Source of the DNA: Adineta ricciae | Taxonomy: Eukaryota; Rotifera; Eurotatoria; Adinetida; Adinetidae | Direction of reading: 5' to 3' | Assembly: GCA_905250025.1 (NCBI GenBank) | Contig: CAJNOJ010000069.1 | Span: 68,458 to 132,457 of the forward strand | Length of the DNA: 64,000 nt | In this document: positions 46,223-59,700 of the stretch, in pieces | Layout of the letters: every line of letters begins with the position of its first letter | Position numbering within the stretch: position 1 is the stretch's first letter | Translations under genes and position numbers: made by a program | Notes under the pieces: generated by a model | The model's database searches: none | What the model saw: the letters and a program-made list of their open reading frames with translations, nothing else | What the model was told of the DNA's origin: nothing

Positions 46223-49200
46223 TTAAAGAATTTCTTCACTTGAATCCATCGGTTGAATATCTTGAAGTGAACTTTGAGATTGCATTTGACTATTATCATC
46301 TTCGGTTACTGACGAAGCGATGTCTTCCATACCGAGGAGAAGATCTTCATCTTTCGAATAGAGTTTATCGGCATTTTCTTTCAACTGATTGTTAGCACCT
46401 TGGAAAAACAAACAGGACTGTCGTATGAAAATGGTCGACGATAGACAACTTTGTTTTACCTTTAGGGTCGAGATCCATACTCCATGACATGTACATATAT
46501 GAGTAATGGAAGTTCTTCAAATGTCGATGAACCTGAACGAATTAACGTGAATGAATGAATGAATGAATGAATGAATGAAAACTTCGCTTACTTTACTAAG
46601 TAAATAGTAAACAAGGGACTCTTTCGGCGCAATTTGCCGCAATTCTTCAAGTTCACTCAATGCTTCGTGATACCGCTCGAGGTGTAATAGAAGACCAGCT
46701 CTAAAAAACAAAAATTTCCTCAAATAAATCATTCTTTTCCCAGAAAGTATTTTACTCACTTGTGAAATTTACACAGTGCATTCTTCGAATCAATTTTCAA
46801 TGCATCATTCAATAATGCTAGTGCATCAGCGGATTGATTACATTTATGTTGTGCCTAAACGAATTTTCCTCATCAGAGAAAATACACATGACAAATAAAA
46901 AGTATCGTTACCACTGCTAAGTGACAAATTAGATCCGGATTGGTACGATATATACTCGTAGCTTTCGTGAAATGAAATGCAGCTGATTGAAATTTTTCTT
47001 GTTTCAAATAAATCATCGCTACACCATTCCTATTCGAGCAGAAGTAACAATTGACCAGTAAAATCACGTCAGCAGACTCACCAAGCTTTGTAACTCCGTG
47101 GATTCAGTTGTATAGCTTTGCGAAAGCAAGCCATTGCTCGCTCAAGTTCATCGATGAGAGAATATTCATTGCCTAATAGTGTGTATGCATAATCAGACTC
47201 AGGTGCTAGTTGAATGGCACGTTTAAATGCTTGAATTGCTTTATCATATTCATGATTCAAACTTAGACAATTGCCCGACGCACACCAACTCTGAAGTTAG
47301 GAAAACAAAAAGTCACAGATATCCTATCAGAGATTTCCTGAGAATGACTTACAGCTGGATGCTTTCGATCAGTTTCAGTTAATTCGTGTGCTAACGTTGC
47401 CAGAGCAATATCGTCTTTCAAATGCCAGAGGACAGTACTATAATATTCTAGTCCGTCAATGTGATATGGATATTTTGTACGCAATTCTCGATAGATCAGA
47501 GAGGATTTTTGATAATCATGTAAATGATAATAGCAATTGGCTAATCGTAATAGAGCCCAAGGTGTATTGAGATGCTTCAGAGATATCGACTCGAATAATT
47601 CAATTGCTTGTCGACATTCAAATTGGGATAAGTATTGAAGGCCTTGGCCAAGAAGTTTAAACACGTTGATTATATTTTCGATAATTTCTGCAAAAGATAA
47701 AAACGAAACGATCAAAACTGTCAATTGATGACTGAGGAAAAACGAACCAGATATGCGTGGAGTTGATTGTGATTTCTTTTGTCGTTCACGTTTATTACTA
47801 ATGTCTGTTTCCATCGATGAATTTAAACTGGTATTACTTGATCGAACTTGCGATCGTGTTGTCATTTTATTTGGAGACTCGGACGATGATATAGGAGTGA
47901 TACTCATGTCAGCACAGGGTGGACGCGGCTTTGTGATACGTGTCGTACGTTTCGTTGGAGCTCGAATGGATTTATTCTCCTTCAAGTGCAGAACAATCGT
48001 TCGAGCATATCGAATTTGAGCGAAAAACAACCTACCTTTCGTGTACTCGCTGTTTTCTTTGCCTCACTGATGGAAGTCGATGCCATATCATGCTTATGTA
48101 TAAGCGTAGCTGTTGAGATAGGTGTACTCGTATCATCAAATCCATACTGTTGCCTAGAAAAAGAAAACACAAACCGATAGTTATTCGAACTGATGTTCAC
48201 GATGAATTCATACAGCATTCGCGTATTCTGTCGTTTGGGTGCTAAGGGCGGATTACGTAACGTGGGAATATTATCAGGTGGCTTGATAGTGGGTGGAGTG
48301 TATTTATCACCATCTTGCAGTTGTTCAGAGAGTAAGCCAATAGGCGTTGATGTAATACTTGCTGAAATGTTCGCTGAATCAACATTCAAAATCGAATCTG
48401 TTAATTTCATAACATATGCCGGCGCTGGGAAAAGACGTTGTTGAGGTCGTTCTTTGATAGGAAGACTGGTACTTGTATTTATCGACTAAAAGAAGAAGAA
48501 AGATCAGCAATTGCTTCAGATGAGTTTAAAATCGAAACGAACATTTTCTATAGTTTGGTTTTCACTTTGGATATCTTTTATAGACTCTGCATAGGGAGTG
48601 ATACATATGGGTGATTCTGATATAGATCGAGCGGACTTGATCGTAGACGAGCAGAATATACTTGTATCAACACGTTCACCTAGAAGAAAAAAGTGAAAAT
48701 TAAACCTATTTTTTTTTGGATAAACAAACAATTGTTACCTAATCGACAGAGAGCTTCGAAGGACGACCAGAGAAATGGATTGATTTTCAACGATTTCCGA
48801 TAGCATTCACTCGCCTTTTGATGACGATCTGATTTTCTACATGAATTCAATGAAATATTCAGATCTATCCCATCACTCGGTCACTTACTCGCAAATTTTA
48901 GCTAGTAATTGTAATGCAAATGCTGCTTGATCTCCATGATCAGTAGTAAAATCATCAAGTACCACTGTACTAATTGACGAACAATTTCCCAGTAGGACTG
49001 ATTCTGCTTCGTGCAATCTTCGACGCGAAAACAAGCATTTTCATATTCCGTCCTTTCGAAAATTCTCTCAACTTACTTGTCTATATCAAAACAACATTTT
49101 GCTAAAAGAAGTTTAGCAGTGGGTACATGTTCAATCGATGAATGTCGCAATAGCCAATAAGATTTGTTAATATCACCGCTGAGATAATAAGTTCGAGCTA

Positions 49201-49379
49201 ATAAATAAGTTGATTCATCGTTTTTGACTAAAACAAATAAGATTGCTTTTGACATTGTTCTTCGATGTGTTTTTACCTTCAGCATAGAGACGTTCAGCAA
49301 GAAAGATTGCATCGGCATAATCGAAATTTTGGATAAATTGATTGATATAAACTCGAACAGAATCGACTGTGACCGACAT
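46223..49379 (-). CDS. CDC27: CDC27/APC3, TPR subunit of the anaphase-promoting complex
   Basis: A multi-exon gene, ATG at 49379, stop at 46223-46225. The N-terminus (FLAERLYAE, then ESTYLLARTYYLSGDINKSY, AKLLLAKCCFDI) matches the dimerising TPRs of APC3. A Ser/Thr-rich disordered centre follows (SISESPICITPYAES). The C-terminal superhelix has canonical TPRs: LLGQGLQYLSQFECRQAIEL, PWALLRLANCYYHLHDYQKS, DKAIQAFKRAIQLAPESDYA, NEYSLIDELERAMACFRKAI, GVAMIYLKQEKFQSAAFHF and GLLLHLERYHEALSELEEL. The gene ends with an acidic tail. APC3 binds the IR tail of CDC20/CDH1 and APC10 and is essential for anaphase. The DNAJC22 stop is 238 bases upstream on the same strand; a TTAATTAG acceptor lies 15 bases before the ATG. 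Confidence 0.92.
46548..46579. repeat. (TGAA)8 tetranucleotide repeat in a CDC27 intron
   Basis: Eight perfect TGAA units lying just inside an intron of CDC27, downstream (minus sense) of the exon ending LLSK. Confidence 0.95.
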
Positions 49380-49617
49380 TCAAACAAAATTTTATCTAAT
49401 TAAGACATTAAGAAGATTTCTAAAAAGCAAAACAAACAAATATGCGTTATTATTCACTGAATTATCGCGAAAATAAAACTATCCATCACCAAAATTTAAA
49501 AAAAAAAGAGAGCAAAATGATTACTGTTATGAAAGATCACGGCACAACGTTAACAAAAACAAAACAAAGATCTGTCTGAGAGAACAGAAAACGAATGAAT
49601 CAATCAATTGGAATGAT

Positions 49618-50938
49618 CTATGGATTTTCACGTTTTTGCGTATTGATTGCTTGTCGATGTCGGCGTCCCTGAGATAAACGATCGCATGCTTGTTGAATAT
49701 TCATAAATGTTGCTTCGGCTTTTTGTTTTTCGTTGGGATCCTAAAGAGTAAACACTTGATGAAGCAAAGACGAAATGGTTGTTCGATTTTCTTACGCGAT
49801 ATCGATCTGGATGCCATTTACGTGATAATGTTTTGCATTGAAGTTCGATATCTTTCTGTGAAGCATCTGATTTCAGGTTCAATGCCTAGAAAACAGGAAA
49901 TATTCAAGTATATGTTTAGATTTCTTACGGGAAATTTACTTCAAACGCTTTCTTATCACTTTCCGAACTCAATTCTGCCCAGATTTGTGTCCATATTCCT
50001 TTAAAACCATAATGTTGATAAAAGGCATACAGTTCTTTCATAACACGTGATAATTGCTGATAGAGTTGAATGAATTCTTGCGATTTGAAGAAATCTGCAA
50101 TGACATCTTTGACTTTTACGCGTTCGCCATGAAGATCAACTTGTAAATTTTGATACACCGCTGACGTAATCAACAATCCAAATAGAATAGCACCACATCC
50201 AAGTATCAAACAACGTTTTACTATATGACGTCGTGGTTTTGATTTCGTTTTCGATTCCTCGGACACATACTCCGGATCCCAATCGATTTTCCATTCAAAT
50301 ATCCAACAAGAGATGAGAGCGGCTATATTAAATGACGGGGCTTTATCGCCATTTGTCAGAAGAAAAGGTGTTCCAAGCAAAGCGCCTAACAATGGCCACA
50401 CGAATGAGCACTGCCGGGGACCAAGTGTACCCGCTAATTGCGTACCTAGGGAAATATTTCTACTAGATCAGGTGAGATTTTTCAGGAAAGATTCTCACCA
50501 AAAGCGATGGCAACTGCAGACGAAACGACCACAATGAACGATAGAAATCTACTCTCGAGCCATGTATCAGGAAAAGCATAATATGCAATAAAACCATAAA
50601 ACATGGCGACAACATATTGTCCTTAAATAGAGAGAATGTTATCTTTGTCATACATCATTAGTTTTTTTTAGGTTACCACAAAAGCGAATCAGTTCAAATG
50701 CTGGTGACTTTTGTTCTTGCATTTTCTTTTCGTAATGATCATGAACTGAACGATCGTTATTTGCTTCTTGAACATATTTTTTTATTGAAAATATCAATTC
50801 ATAGAGTAGTCCAACGCCGAAACCGCCCAATGTTGTGAACCATAGCAAAGCCTGTTGAGTACGGCCCAAATACAAATGATGTAGACCGAAAAAACCTCCA
50901 ATGATTGCAAAAAAATAAGCAGTTGCTGTTTTCTTCAT
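49618..50938 (-). CDS. DNAJC22: DNAJC22-like membrane protein (TM2 domain plus C-terminal J domain)
   Basis: A multi-exon gene. The N-terminus MKKTATAYFFAIIGGFFGLH, then HLYLGRTQQALLWF, is a TM2 domain. Several more helices follow (FLSFIVVVSSAVAIAF, FVWPLLGALLGTPFLL, CLILGCGAILFGLLIT). Near the C-terminus is a J domain with the HPD motif (RKWHPDRYRDPNEKQKAEA), spanning an intron. TM helices first and J domain last is diagnostic of DNAJC22, the homologue of Drosophila Wurst, which links clathrin and HSC70 for endocytosis and airway clearance in flies. The ATG has a TTTTTAG acceptor 11 bases upstream. It heads the minus-strand series DNAJC22, CDC27, esterase. Confidence 0.88.
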
Positions 50939-50949
50939 TGACCTGTTAT

Positions 50950-53244
50950 CTAAAAATGTTCATAAATCTGATTTCACACGACTAATTTCGTTTCTTTCCA
51001 ATTGAATAGTTAAGGTCAAAAATCAGAACGAATAAGGTGAGAATAACATATCTCGAGGATGATTTTGTTTCTCTTTCGAGTATCGTTGGACTAATTGAAC
51101 AATTGTCGCTAGAGTTTTACTTGTTATTGACATTGAAGGTAGCGATTAATCTGTCCTTAGCAATATTTCTTCCTCTCGATCACAAACGACATCTAACCGA
51201 ATCATCGTACAATAGAACAAATGTGAATATTAGATGAAACAGCAACAATCGAATTGATTATTTCAATCGACAATACCATTCTTCTTTTTTTCCGAGAATC
51301 TAGTTAACCTTTGCAAGATAAGTTCGAGACTAATCGGTTTTTGGTTACAATTCTAAGGTCGGCATTTACAAGATAAACTTCGATGACATTTTGTTTTTAA
51401 ATTTATTTCAGATTATCCATCAACAGAAACGAACATTCGGACATGCTGCTTTACATGGAAGGCATTTCTTAATCACATCCGATAGAAATCCAAGGTTTTC
51501 GTGTATGACGCAAAGAATAGGTCATTCGATGTATACAAAGTGCCAATTGCAATATTTCATGAGAGGATAAGCAGAGCGATGCTAGTCAAAATCGATTTGT
51601 TGTAATTTCGTCTGTATAATATCCCGAGAAGAAAAAAACTTATCGACATTAATCTTTTTATATTGAAGTTGTTATGAAATACGGATTCATTGAAAGCAAA
51701 ATGTCGCGATTTTGTTTGTCTAGTTATTTATTTAATGAAGTAGACAGTATATGAGCACAAGAGAAGTCATATAAACAAATACAATAACATCGAATCCCAG
51801 CAAAGAATGACTAAAATATCGCGAGAGCAATGTGTCTGTTCGACGATTTTTATCAATGAACAGATGACGAAGTACAATTACGTCTTCTATTATTTAACCA
51901 TAACAGATTCCTATCTAAACGTTGAAATAATTAACTTTTCTTGTTTGTTTATATAAATAGCAAGTGTAAATGGCTTTCTCTCATTCATTTCATCGAACCA
52001 TGTTATATGCTGTGTATAGTATCAACATACATAGCGATACATGAGCATATGCATTCGAAGAGGAGAGTATCTCTGTGTATATGATGTATATATATATATA
52101 CATCTATACAGTTGAAGGCGTTTGTTCACGTTTAATTTCAGATTATCATTACAGTATATATGATTGAGTGGGAGATTGGACATTTATTTATGTTATTGTC
52201 GTTAAAGAGAGGGAGGGAAAGAAAAGGTTCGTTTATACAAAAAAAAAAGCGACGAAGGCGATTATAATGTAACTCGTAAGTGTATTTTAAAATATGTACC
52301 AGTACATGAATGACAAGCCGATTTGAATCTGTTCGATGCGCACGAGAAATCTGAGGGTATGTTGAATGCATAGGGGAATTGCTATATAGGATACTTTTTC
52401 TCTCATGTTCATCTACAGAAGGAAGAAGTTGGAGAGAGAATTTCGTTATCATTAAGTGTTGTCAAACAGAAGAAAAATTTGAACTTCTTTGTCGCGTCGT
52501 TAATGTTATTAATGCTATCAAGATTGTAATCTATACCTAAATATATGCTGGACGTGTGCGAAATGACAATATCTTTCAAATGAACAAAATGTAACTATCG
52601 ATTAGTTCGCGTATGTCATGTTAAAATTTCTCCTTGAATAAATCTTTCATACGAAGCCATATGTATCGAAGAAAATTTTTAATCCAACTTCTACCTTTTG
52701 TATACCTATAAATCTTAGTCCCGCCTTCTTTACTTTCGATATCATAAGGTTTCACTTCAATATATATTGTATATACATACATATTTATATCTGCACAATG
52801 CTTTTATTAACACTTGACAATTTTTAAGCGAGCATTCTGGGTTTCAGTTAAGTCAAGTATTCATTCAACTTAGCAAATCGAGACAAAATAGACGAACAGA
52901 CCTTCTGAGAAATTGTTTTCTTTCCATCAACAAATCAACACATAATGAATGAATTGCTTTCGAATTGTATATGCAATAGGAACGAAGAAGAGAGCACGAG
53001 AGAGAGAGAGAGAGACAGAGAGGAAGAGAGAGGGAAAATGTGATTCTCCTCTTTCTTTTTCCTTCAGTAGGCGGCGTCATCACATATACAGTTTTGTTGC
53101 TCTGACATTTACAAAAAAAATATCATACAACTCATATGAAAGAAGACCATCGGATCCTCTTAAAGCTAAAAGTTATTTTACTTCTACCCTTGTTTTCGTT
53201 ACAGATTTCACCCATTTTGCTCTATGCTCTGATAACCAACAGCC
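50950..53244. other. Large divergent intergenic region
   Basis: About 2.3 kb between DNAJC22 (minus) and the EGF-like membrane protein (plus). It has a TA run near 52086-52102 and a GA run near 52998-53015, the latter within the probable 5' region of the plus-strand gene. No gene or RNA is recognised. An acceptor TTACAG at about 53199-53204 lies 40 bases before the next ATG. Confidence 0.45.
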
Positions 53245-54228
53245 ATGGCCACCCATATAACGAACACGTCTGATCAGCAACAGCAACGGCAGATGATTTA
53301 CAATAATCGAACGTATGTCCGTACAATGTATACTTCGACAACAAATCAGTTCTTCCATCCATCATCGAAATCTTCACCCGTGTCATCAGTAAATGTTTGT
53401 GACTATCTCTTATACGAAACGAAATTAGCTGAAGATGTTGGCTCAGCTACGTCATCGTCGTATATTCGTAATAATGAACTTTATGATAACGCTTATTCAC
53501 ATACATATGATAATCCCATCGAATGTCTTGAAAGTGTAAGTGTATACGTGATATGACGAGAAAAACAACAAGAAATGTTTCTCTTACGCTCGCTCGTATT
53601 TTCTATTTGTTTTTTTGTTTTAGTACAATGTAAAACAAAGTTTAATCAACTTGCCTCAAGGTAATAGAAGTCTGAGTGATAACATCAAGGATGAAAACAT
53701 AGCTAATGATGATGAAGACAAATATGGTTCATCAAATTCACCTCATAGTACTTCACCGATATTATTCTATCTGGAAAATCGACGTTTAGCATTATATGCA
53801 TGTTTAATATCATTTCTTCTCTTATTTCTTCTCGGTATTGGAATATTTCTACTATATCGCTTACTTCGTCCGGTTGTAATCACTACGACTGTGAATAATC
53901 ACTATGCGATGATGAATGCGTCTACGATATCTCCTACTCTGCTTCGAATATTAACACAATCAACGACACAGAAATCAAGTACTAGTGTACCATTTTCATA
54001 TTCGATGTGTCCACCAGATCGCTGGGGGATGTATTGTAAGAATATTTGTAAGCCCTGTGGACTTGGTGTGTGTCATACAATAACAGGCCAATGTATTTGT
54101 CCAGATGATATCTACGGCGAATTCTGTGATTTAACCAAAGGTAAATAAACGAGCGGAAGTCGACCTACTAATGTATCTTTCGTTTTCTAGTCAACGATAA
54201 ACCCAAACGTGGCGACATGATGAGTTAA
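53245..54228 (+). CDS. Single-pass membrane protein with a Cys-rich EGF-like ectodomain
   Basis: Three exons (53245-53535, 53624-54140, 54191-54228) give 281 residues. There is no N-terminal signal peptide; a strong hydrophobic helix (ALYACLISFLLLFLLGIGIF) lies near residue 145, flanked by Arg on both sides. After a Thr/Ser-rich stalk comes a compact Cys-rich EGF-like unit (MCPPDRWGMYCKNICKPCG, VCHTITGQCICPDDIYG), with eight cysteines, resembling the laminin/EGF type. The cysteine-rich part would be outside the cell if the protein is type II. The N-terminal half is Ser/Tyr/Asn-rich and probably cytoplasmic, with tyrosine motifs such as LYDNAYSHTYDN. No named family is recognised; a role in adhesion or signalling is only a guess. 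Confidence 0.7.
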
Positions 54229-55016
54229 TTCTTCTTCATTGATCGTGTACATATATTTTCCAAAAGATGATGATGTCATTTCGTGTTTTTTATGTCGATA
54301 GAAGAACAAAAATCGAAACTAATAAATAAAACGGATAAAATAGTCGGTCTAGTTACTACTTACATTGGTTAAATACTCAATCAGTTGACCTTAATCAATC
54401 GATTATGTGAAAAATACTTCTTAGATAGTTCGTAAAAGCAACTTATTTACATCACGGGCGCATTTACGAATGATATGGATCAGTGTCTATTAGATAGGAA
54501 ATGAACTTGAGTATGTCTATGAAAAGAAATCGATGTGTTATGATGAATAATATGATATATCTAATAAGAACACGGCCTTGAGAAACTAAAAGACAATTAT
54601 TCGGTAATTTGAATAATTTCAGTATTATTCTGTTTAATTTTCAAATAATGATTTGCAAATTTGTGCTAAACACAAAAAGAGAATGATGTTAAAGAGAATA
54701 TTAAATTAACCTTGCTATGCTTGATTGATGTGACAGGATGAAAAGAGTGGGTACAGGTAGAAGAGAAAAAAAATGGAAAAAAAAACGAAACGTTAAGAAA
54801 TGATATGGATAGTTGCGCTCGTTCTGACAACGTCTCATTTTTCAACCTTCCTTTACATTCGTTGATGTATAAGCAACCTTGCGACCTGAAGGTTTCATAT
54901 ACATTTTTCTCTTTCTAATATTCACTTGTTCGAAGCGTGTGTACGTCTGCGTTAATAGCCATGTTTTGCATCAACATAACAGGCCAATAGAGATTGCAAC
55001 GAAATAGTTTTGCTCC
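54229..55016. other. Intergenic region between two plus-strand genes
   Basis: About 0.8 kb. AATAAA occurs near 54321-54328, a likely polyadenylation site of the EGF-like gene. No further gene is seen. Confidence 0.45.
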
Positions 55017-55954
55017 ATGGCAGGTCGACGCATATCTGTTCGTGGTACAACTTATCGGCTTGAAAACCAGATTGGTCATGGTCTTCACAGTCTCGTTTAT
55101 GCTAGTCGAGATCCACGCAGTGGCCGACCAGTAGCTATAAAGATTATCAATTTTCTTCATGGATCTTTTTCTGTGAAAGCTGATACGGAATCCCGACGAC
55201 AATCGTATTGGAAAGAACTTCAAATGCTTTTATATTTACAGCCTTTGAATCCTTACATAATTCGAGTTTTGAATCACGATCACAACGATCGACAAGGTAT
55301 CATCGTCATGGAACGTGGCGAAACATTGCGTGACACACTTATCGAGCACGTTCTTGGTGGCAAACCATTGCCCGGCGCAACTGTACATCTCTTTTGGACA
55401 CAAATGGTCGAAGCTATCTACTACATGCATCAACTTGGCATTGTCCACGGCGATGTTAAACCGGAAAATTTTATTCAAGTTGGTGCGGATGGTTCGGCAC
55501 TGAGATTAATTGACATGGGTATTAGTTTTCGATTGCCACCGAATGTGACTAGCCGTCTGAAGACGGCGGCCGGTACACCAGGTAAGTTTGTTCGACGTAG
55601 TGCTCATTCGATACTCACTGTTGCTTGTTTTCAATAGATTATGTCTCGCCAGAAATGGTCAATTCTCGTGTTGGTCTAAGTTCCAAGTCGAAATGTGGCT
55701 ATAAAGCGGATATCTGGGCACTCGGTGTGATTCTCTTCGAAATGGCGTTCGGTTATCGTCCGTTGCAATCTCTACGTAGTAACGAAGCAAAATTGAACTT
55801 TCTGGGTAAACTACGTCGCGATATATCAATACCACCACATCCTGATAAACAGTTACGTGATATTTTGAAACGTTGTTTACGTTCCAATCCTCGTCGTCGC
55901 CCGGGTGCTGATGAAGTCTTTAATCATCCATATGTAAGCGGTAGACGTAAATAA
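55017..55954 (+). CDS. TTK/Mps1-like protein kinase, kinase domain only
   Basis: Two exons (55017-55581, 55638-55954) give 293 residues, little more than a kinase domain. Motifs in order: glycine loop IGHGLHSLVY, VAIKII with the ATP lysine, GIVHGDVKPENF as catalytic loop, LRLIDMGISF in place of DFG, YVSPEM in the activation segment, YKADIWALGVILFEM and RCLRSNPRRRPGADEVFNHP. The non-RD catalytic loop (HGD; Mps1 has HSD), the GIS after the magnesium motif and the C-lobe pattern point to the TTK/Mps1 family. Mps1 controls the spindle checkpoint, but the long N-terminal kinetochore-binding region is missing here, so this could be a divergent or specialised paralogue. DMG for DFG is unusual but keeps the Asp. 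Confidence 0.75.
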
Positions 55955-56700
55955 GACAAAAGAAAGATTTTCTTTTGTTGTTCGCTTATCTCGCTTATAT
56001 TTTTACTCTTTTTCTTGATAATTTGTTTTGAAAAATTCATATTTAACATCGTTCGAATGACGGATATTTTCTAGTTTAACTAATTGAATGATGGTAGGTG
56101 AGATAAGTAGAGCATGTTTTCTTCGTAGTTTCGTTTAGTCGCTAGGCTTCTTCCTCTGATTTTTCGAGCTTGTTTATCATAATTATTCGCGCAGTGTATG
56201 AATAATTTTCGGGTGTCAACTTGTTGATATGAAGGATATATGGTGATCGTTTGTGATAAGGCCTTGAAAAGAAAATTAACTATTCCGAAAGGACAAGATG
56301 GAGCTTCATTAATGAGTTCGGAATGAGTAAGTCTGTTCTTAGCAGCAAAGATGCATTCGTAGACAAGAAAGTATGAATGATCAGATAAAATATTGATTTT
56401 GTTTTAAATAAGAAGAAGAAAAGAAAAATAGAAGAGCATCATTGAGAATAAAAAAAAACGAAAACGTTCGCGCACACCATATTTTGAATAATAAGTGAAA
56501 CAATTTACAAAGTAAGATAGAATATGGTTAAAAATTTCATTCACACAAAACAAAATAAATAGATTCATTTCTTTTTTTTCCCATTCATTCCAGATGAGAT
56601 TAGTCTAGATGATGATAGTCGACTAGAGTCAATCGACACTATCAATGAGTAAGAGATGTAGAAATCTTATCACAACGAGAAAGCGAATCAGCTGATATTT
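55955..56700. other. Convergent 3' region
   Basis: About 0.75 kb between the stop codons of the TTK-like gene (plus) and the GRAF-like gene (minus). It is AT-rich and has no supported gene. Confidence 0.45.
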
Positions 56701-59700
56701 TCATACACCACTTGTGAAACTTATGTAATTCTCAGGGATCAGACCAGTTCTACCATTGATGGTGCCGATTAACTAAAGAAACAGGATGGAAAATGGTGTA
56801 TTTCGTAAAGAAAAAGAACATTTACCCATCCTGGCTCACGTGAGGTCCGAACTAAACATATAGGAGTAGTTTGGGTAGAGTTATTGTAAAAGGTCGTGGA
56901 GAACTTACCATCGGTAACAATTTCATTGGGATTGAATGAGAGTTCTGTTTCATTATCGGCCACACATGGATACAATGTTATCGCTCGTGTTGGCCTATAT
57001 ATAAAGATAGAGGAAATAAAAAAGTTCTGCTGAAATAGTTTTTGTGAGTTACGAACACTTTGGGTGTTGTATGGGCGACCGGCGTTGATCGTATAGAGGA
57101 CGATGATGGGCTTATAGGTTCGATGTTTGACGATGTTGATAGACTTGTCGATAAACGACTTTGACTTTCAGGTAGTGATAATTGCTTTGTAAACGAAAAT
57201 GACGAAATTGAGCGCAAATGGCTACTAATACCACTGAATGGATTGGAACCTTGACAAATTTATCGCCAATCAGATAATGTAAGACTGATAATAGTCTAAA
57301 CTTACTGTGCACTGATTGAGTGTTGGCAGTCGAGACATTACTTAAAGATTCTAAACTACTGCTTGAGCTAGCTACAAGAGCAAAAGAATAAATCGGAATA
57401 TTTTGAAAGAGAATATGTTTTGATAGTTACATTCTTTTCTTAAATTGTCTTCGGACATCGGCGGAAAAAGATGCTTGTTAGTTTCGGTAATGTAATAATC
57501 GGGATTGTATAAACCTCGTCGTCTTGCATCAGCAGTTGTTTCGAGCATTTCACTTGTTGGTGGTGGTGCTCGTCTTGCAATTGACTTGAAGAAAGAGAAG
57601 AAGAAGAAGAAGAACATTGATGGTGTAGGAAGGAAAGAAATTTTCTTACAGTCAACGATGATAGGGAATTACTCAAATTCACAACGGCAGATTGATCGTT
57701 TTCACTTGAACCAACCATTTCATCGATGTCTTGCTGTTCAAGTGTCGCTTGAAACATTTTATCATAATGTTCAATCAGCAGTTCGACAATTGCATTACGA
57801 AATTTGATATCATAAATCGATGAAACAGTTTCAAATTCAGGTCGAAGTAATGACGGACCGAAGCAAACACCTAAATTAACCGGTGTCATGAGATTCTTGT
57901 CTTTATGTTCCGAAACACTGCAAAAACAACAATAACAGTCAAATTGATGTGACTAAAATATATTCAATCAACAAACTTATGTAAATGTCGCATTAGAATA
58001 TGCAACAAATCATAGTTTTCTTTTGGCAATTCTTTCATTAGACCATGAATCGTTCGTATACGCTCGGCTTTGTCATCCATCACTAAAAACAATCGAGTTT
58101 TAAGAGAGTGAGATATTCCTGAAAACGAATTATCATACTTGCAGCTTCGATAAATCGATTATGAAGTTTAAATGTAAAAACTGGTTCAGTTAACGTACGT
58201 AAATAAAGTTTAAGCGCTGAACAAATCGTTTTCAGTTCCATATCTTCTTCGACAGGTGTTGCTAATCGTTGAGCAAGTGTTTTGTGCGCATCTGACAAGG
58301 TGATAACAAAGAATGCTTCGTTCTGTTGGATTCGAAACAGGAAGAAAATTACCGAAGTGACCAGCAACGAGAGAATTGACCTTCGATTGCATGCCAACGA
58401 TACGATAGAGACCTTGCTCATCAAGACCTCGTCGTTCGATAACTTGAATGCATTTTTTAACGAAATCAATACCCGAATCATCCAATTCATCTATTCGGAA
58501 AGTAAATTTTGCTATGATTGCTTCATTTTCAAGTTCACTTTACTTTGTAGTTCTGTTTTCGATGATAACTGCGGTTTCGAAACATTAATCTGTCCACCAC
58601 AGATCGCTACCCATCCTTCGAAATCTTCCTCGGTCGTTGCTTGAAAGGTAAACAGGATCATTTTATCTGTTGAACCACCTTTCTCAATCCCGTGCGCATC
58701 GAACATAAAACGTTTATCTAATTTTTCATCTGCTGGATGAACAAAGCAATGTCGGACAAATACATCATACGGAATCAACTAAAATTCGAAATGAGCAATG
58801 TAGAAACATATATGTTTGTCAATGCTGAACAAAGCATTTTCATCATGCCAATCGATCCGACATCATCTGTACCCTCAAGACTAAAATTAAGCAAAAGATC
58901 GATAACTCGACAGCAGAAGGTCGCACATCCGACCGACTCGAGGGCATTCGATAACTGAATAAGATTTATCATTTACACAGATATTCAGTTGTGAAACGAT
59001 GAAGACATTTCGAGGTTTGCTTCTTCATATACCTGTTTTGTACTTGTCTGCGTAAAACTAGTCATTCGGAGTAAACCGATATCTTTTCGATATTGACAGT
59101 AATGTTTTGTTGTTGCTGTTGTGCCAATGAGTTTGTCTAAAGAGAAGAAAAAAACACATTTTCATACTAAATAGACTTGTTTTCGTTTCGCTATACTTCG
59201 TTCAATAAGAAACAGGTAACCTTCACGGTCAAATTCTTGATTTTTTAATAGATGGTCTTCTGGTCTCTGAAGGAGTAAAGAAAAATATGTAATTATGTTT
59301 TGATAATGTCTATTTTGTGTCTCACCATTAGCATTTTCCATTTCAGTTCCTCCCCTTCGCGTTGAAAACAATCGAAATTCTCACGACACTAAAATCACGG
59401 AGGAAGACGCATGAAAAAATCAAGTTTTGTCGTTACTTTTAGGACACGATGATGTAAAAATCGAATGAAATAATCGAATTCTTTGTAAATTTCTTGTCCT
59501 AAACAAAACCAAAATCATTGCGAATTGTTGTTGTTTTTTTTTCAATTCGTCACGCATTACCTGCATGATAAAATGACAAGAAATTGAGCATCAATGCCAA
59601 AAGCTAAATATATCAATTGCTTAACGAAGAATTCAGTCAAAATGAATGATTTTACTGTTTCAACAAAATCAAATTTTTTTCTTTCTTGCACTTGTTGCAA

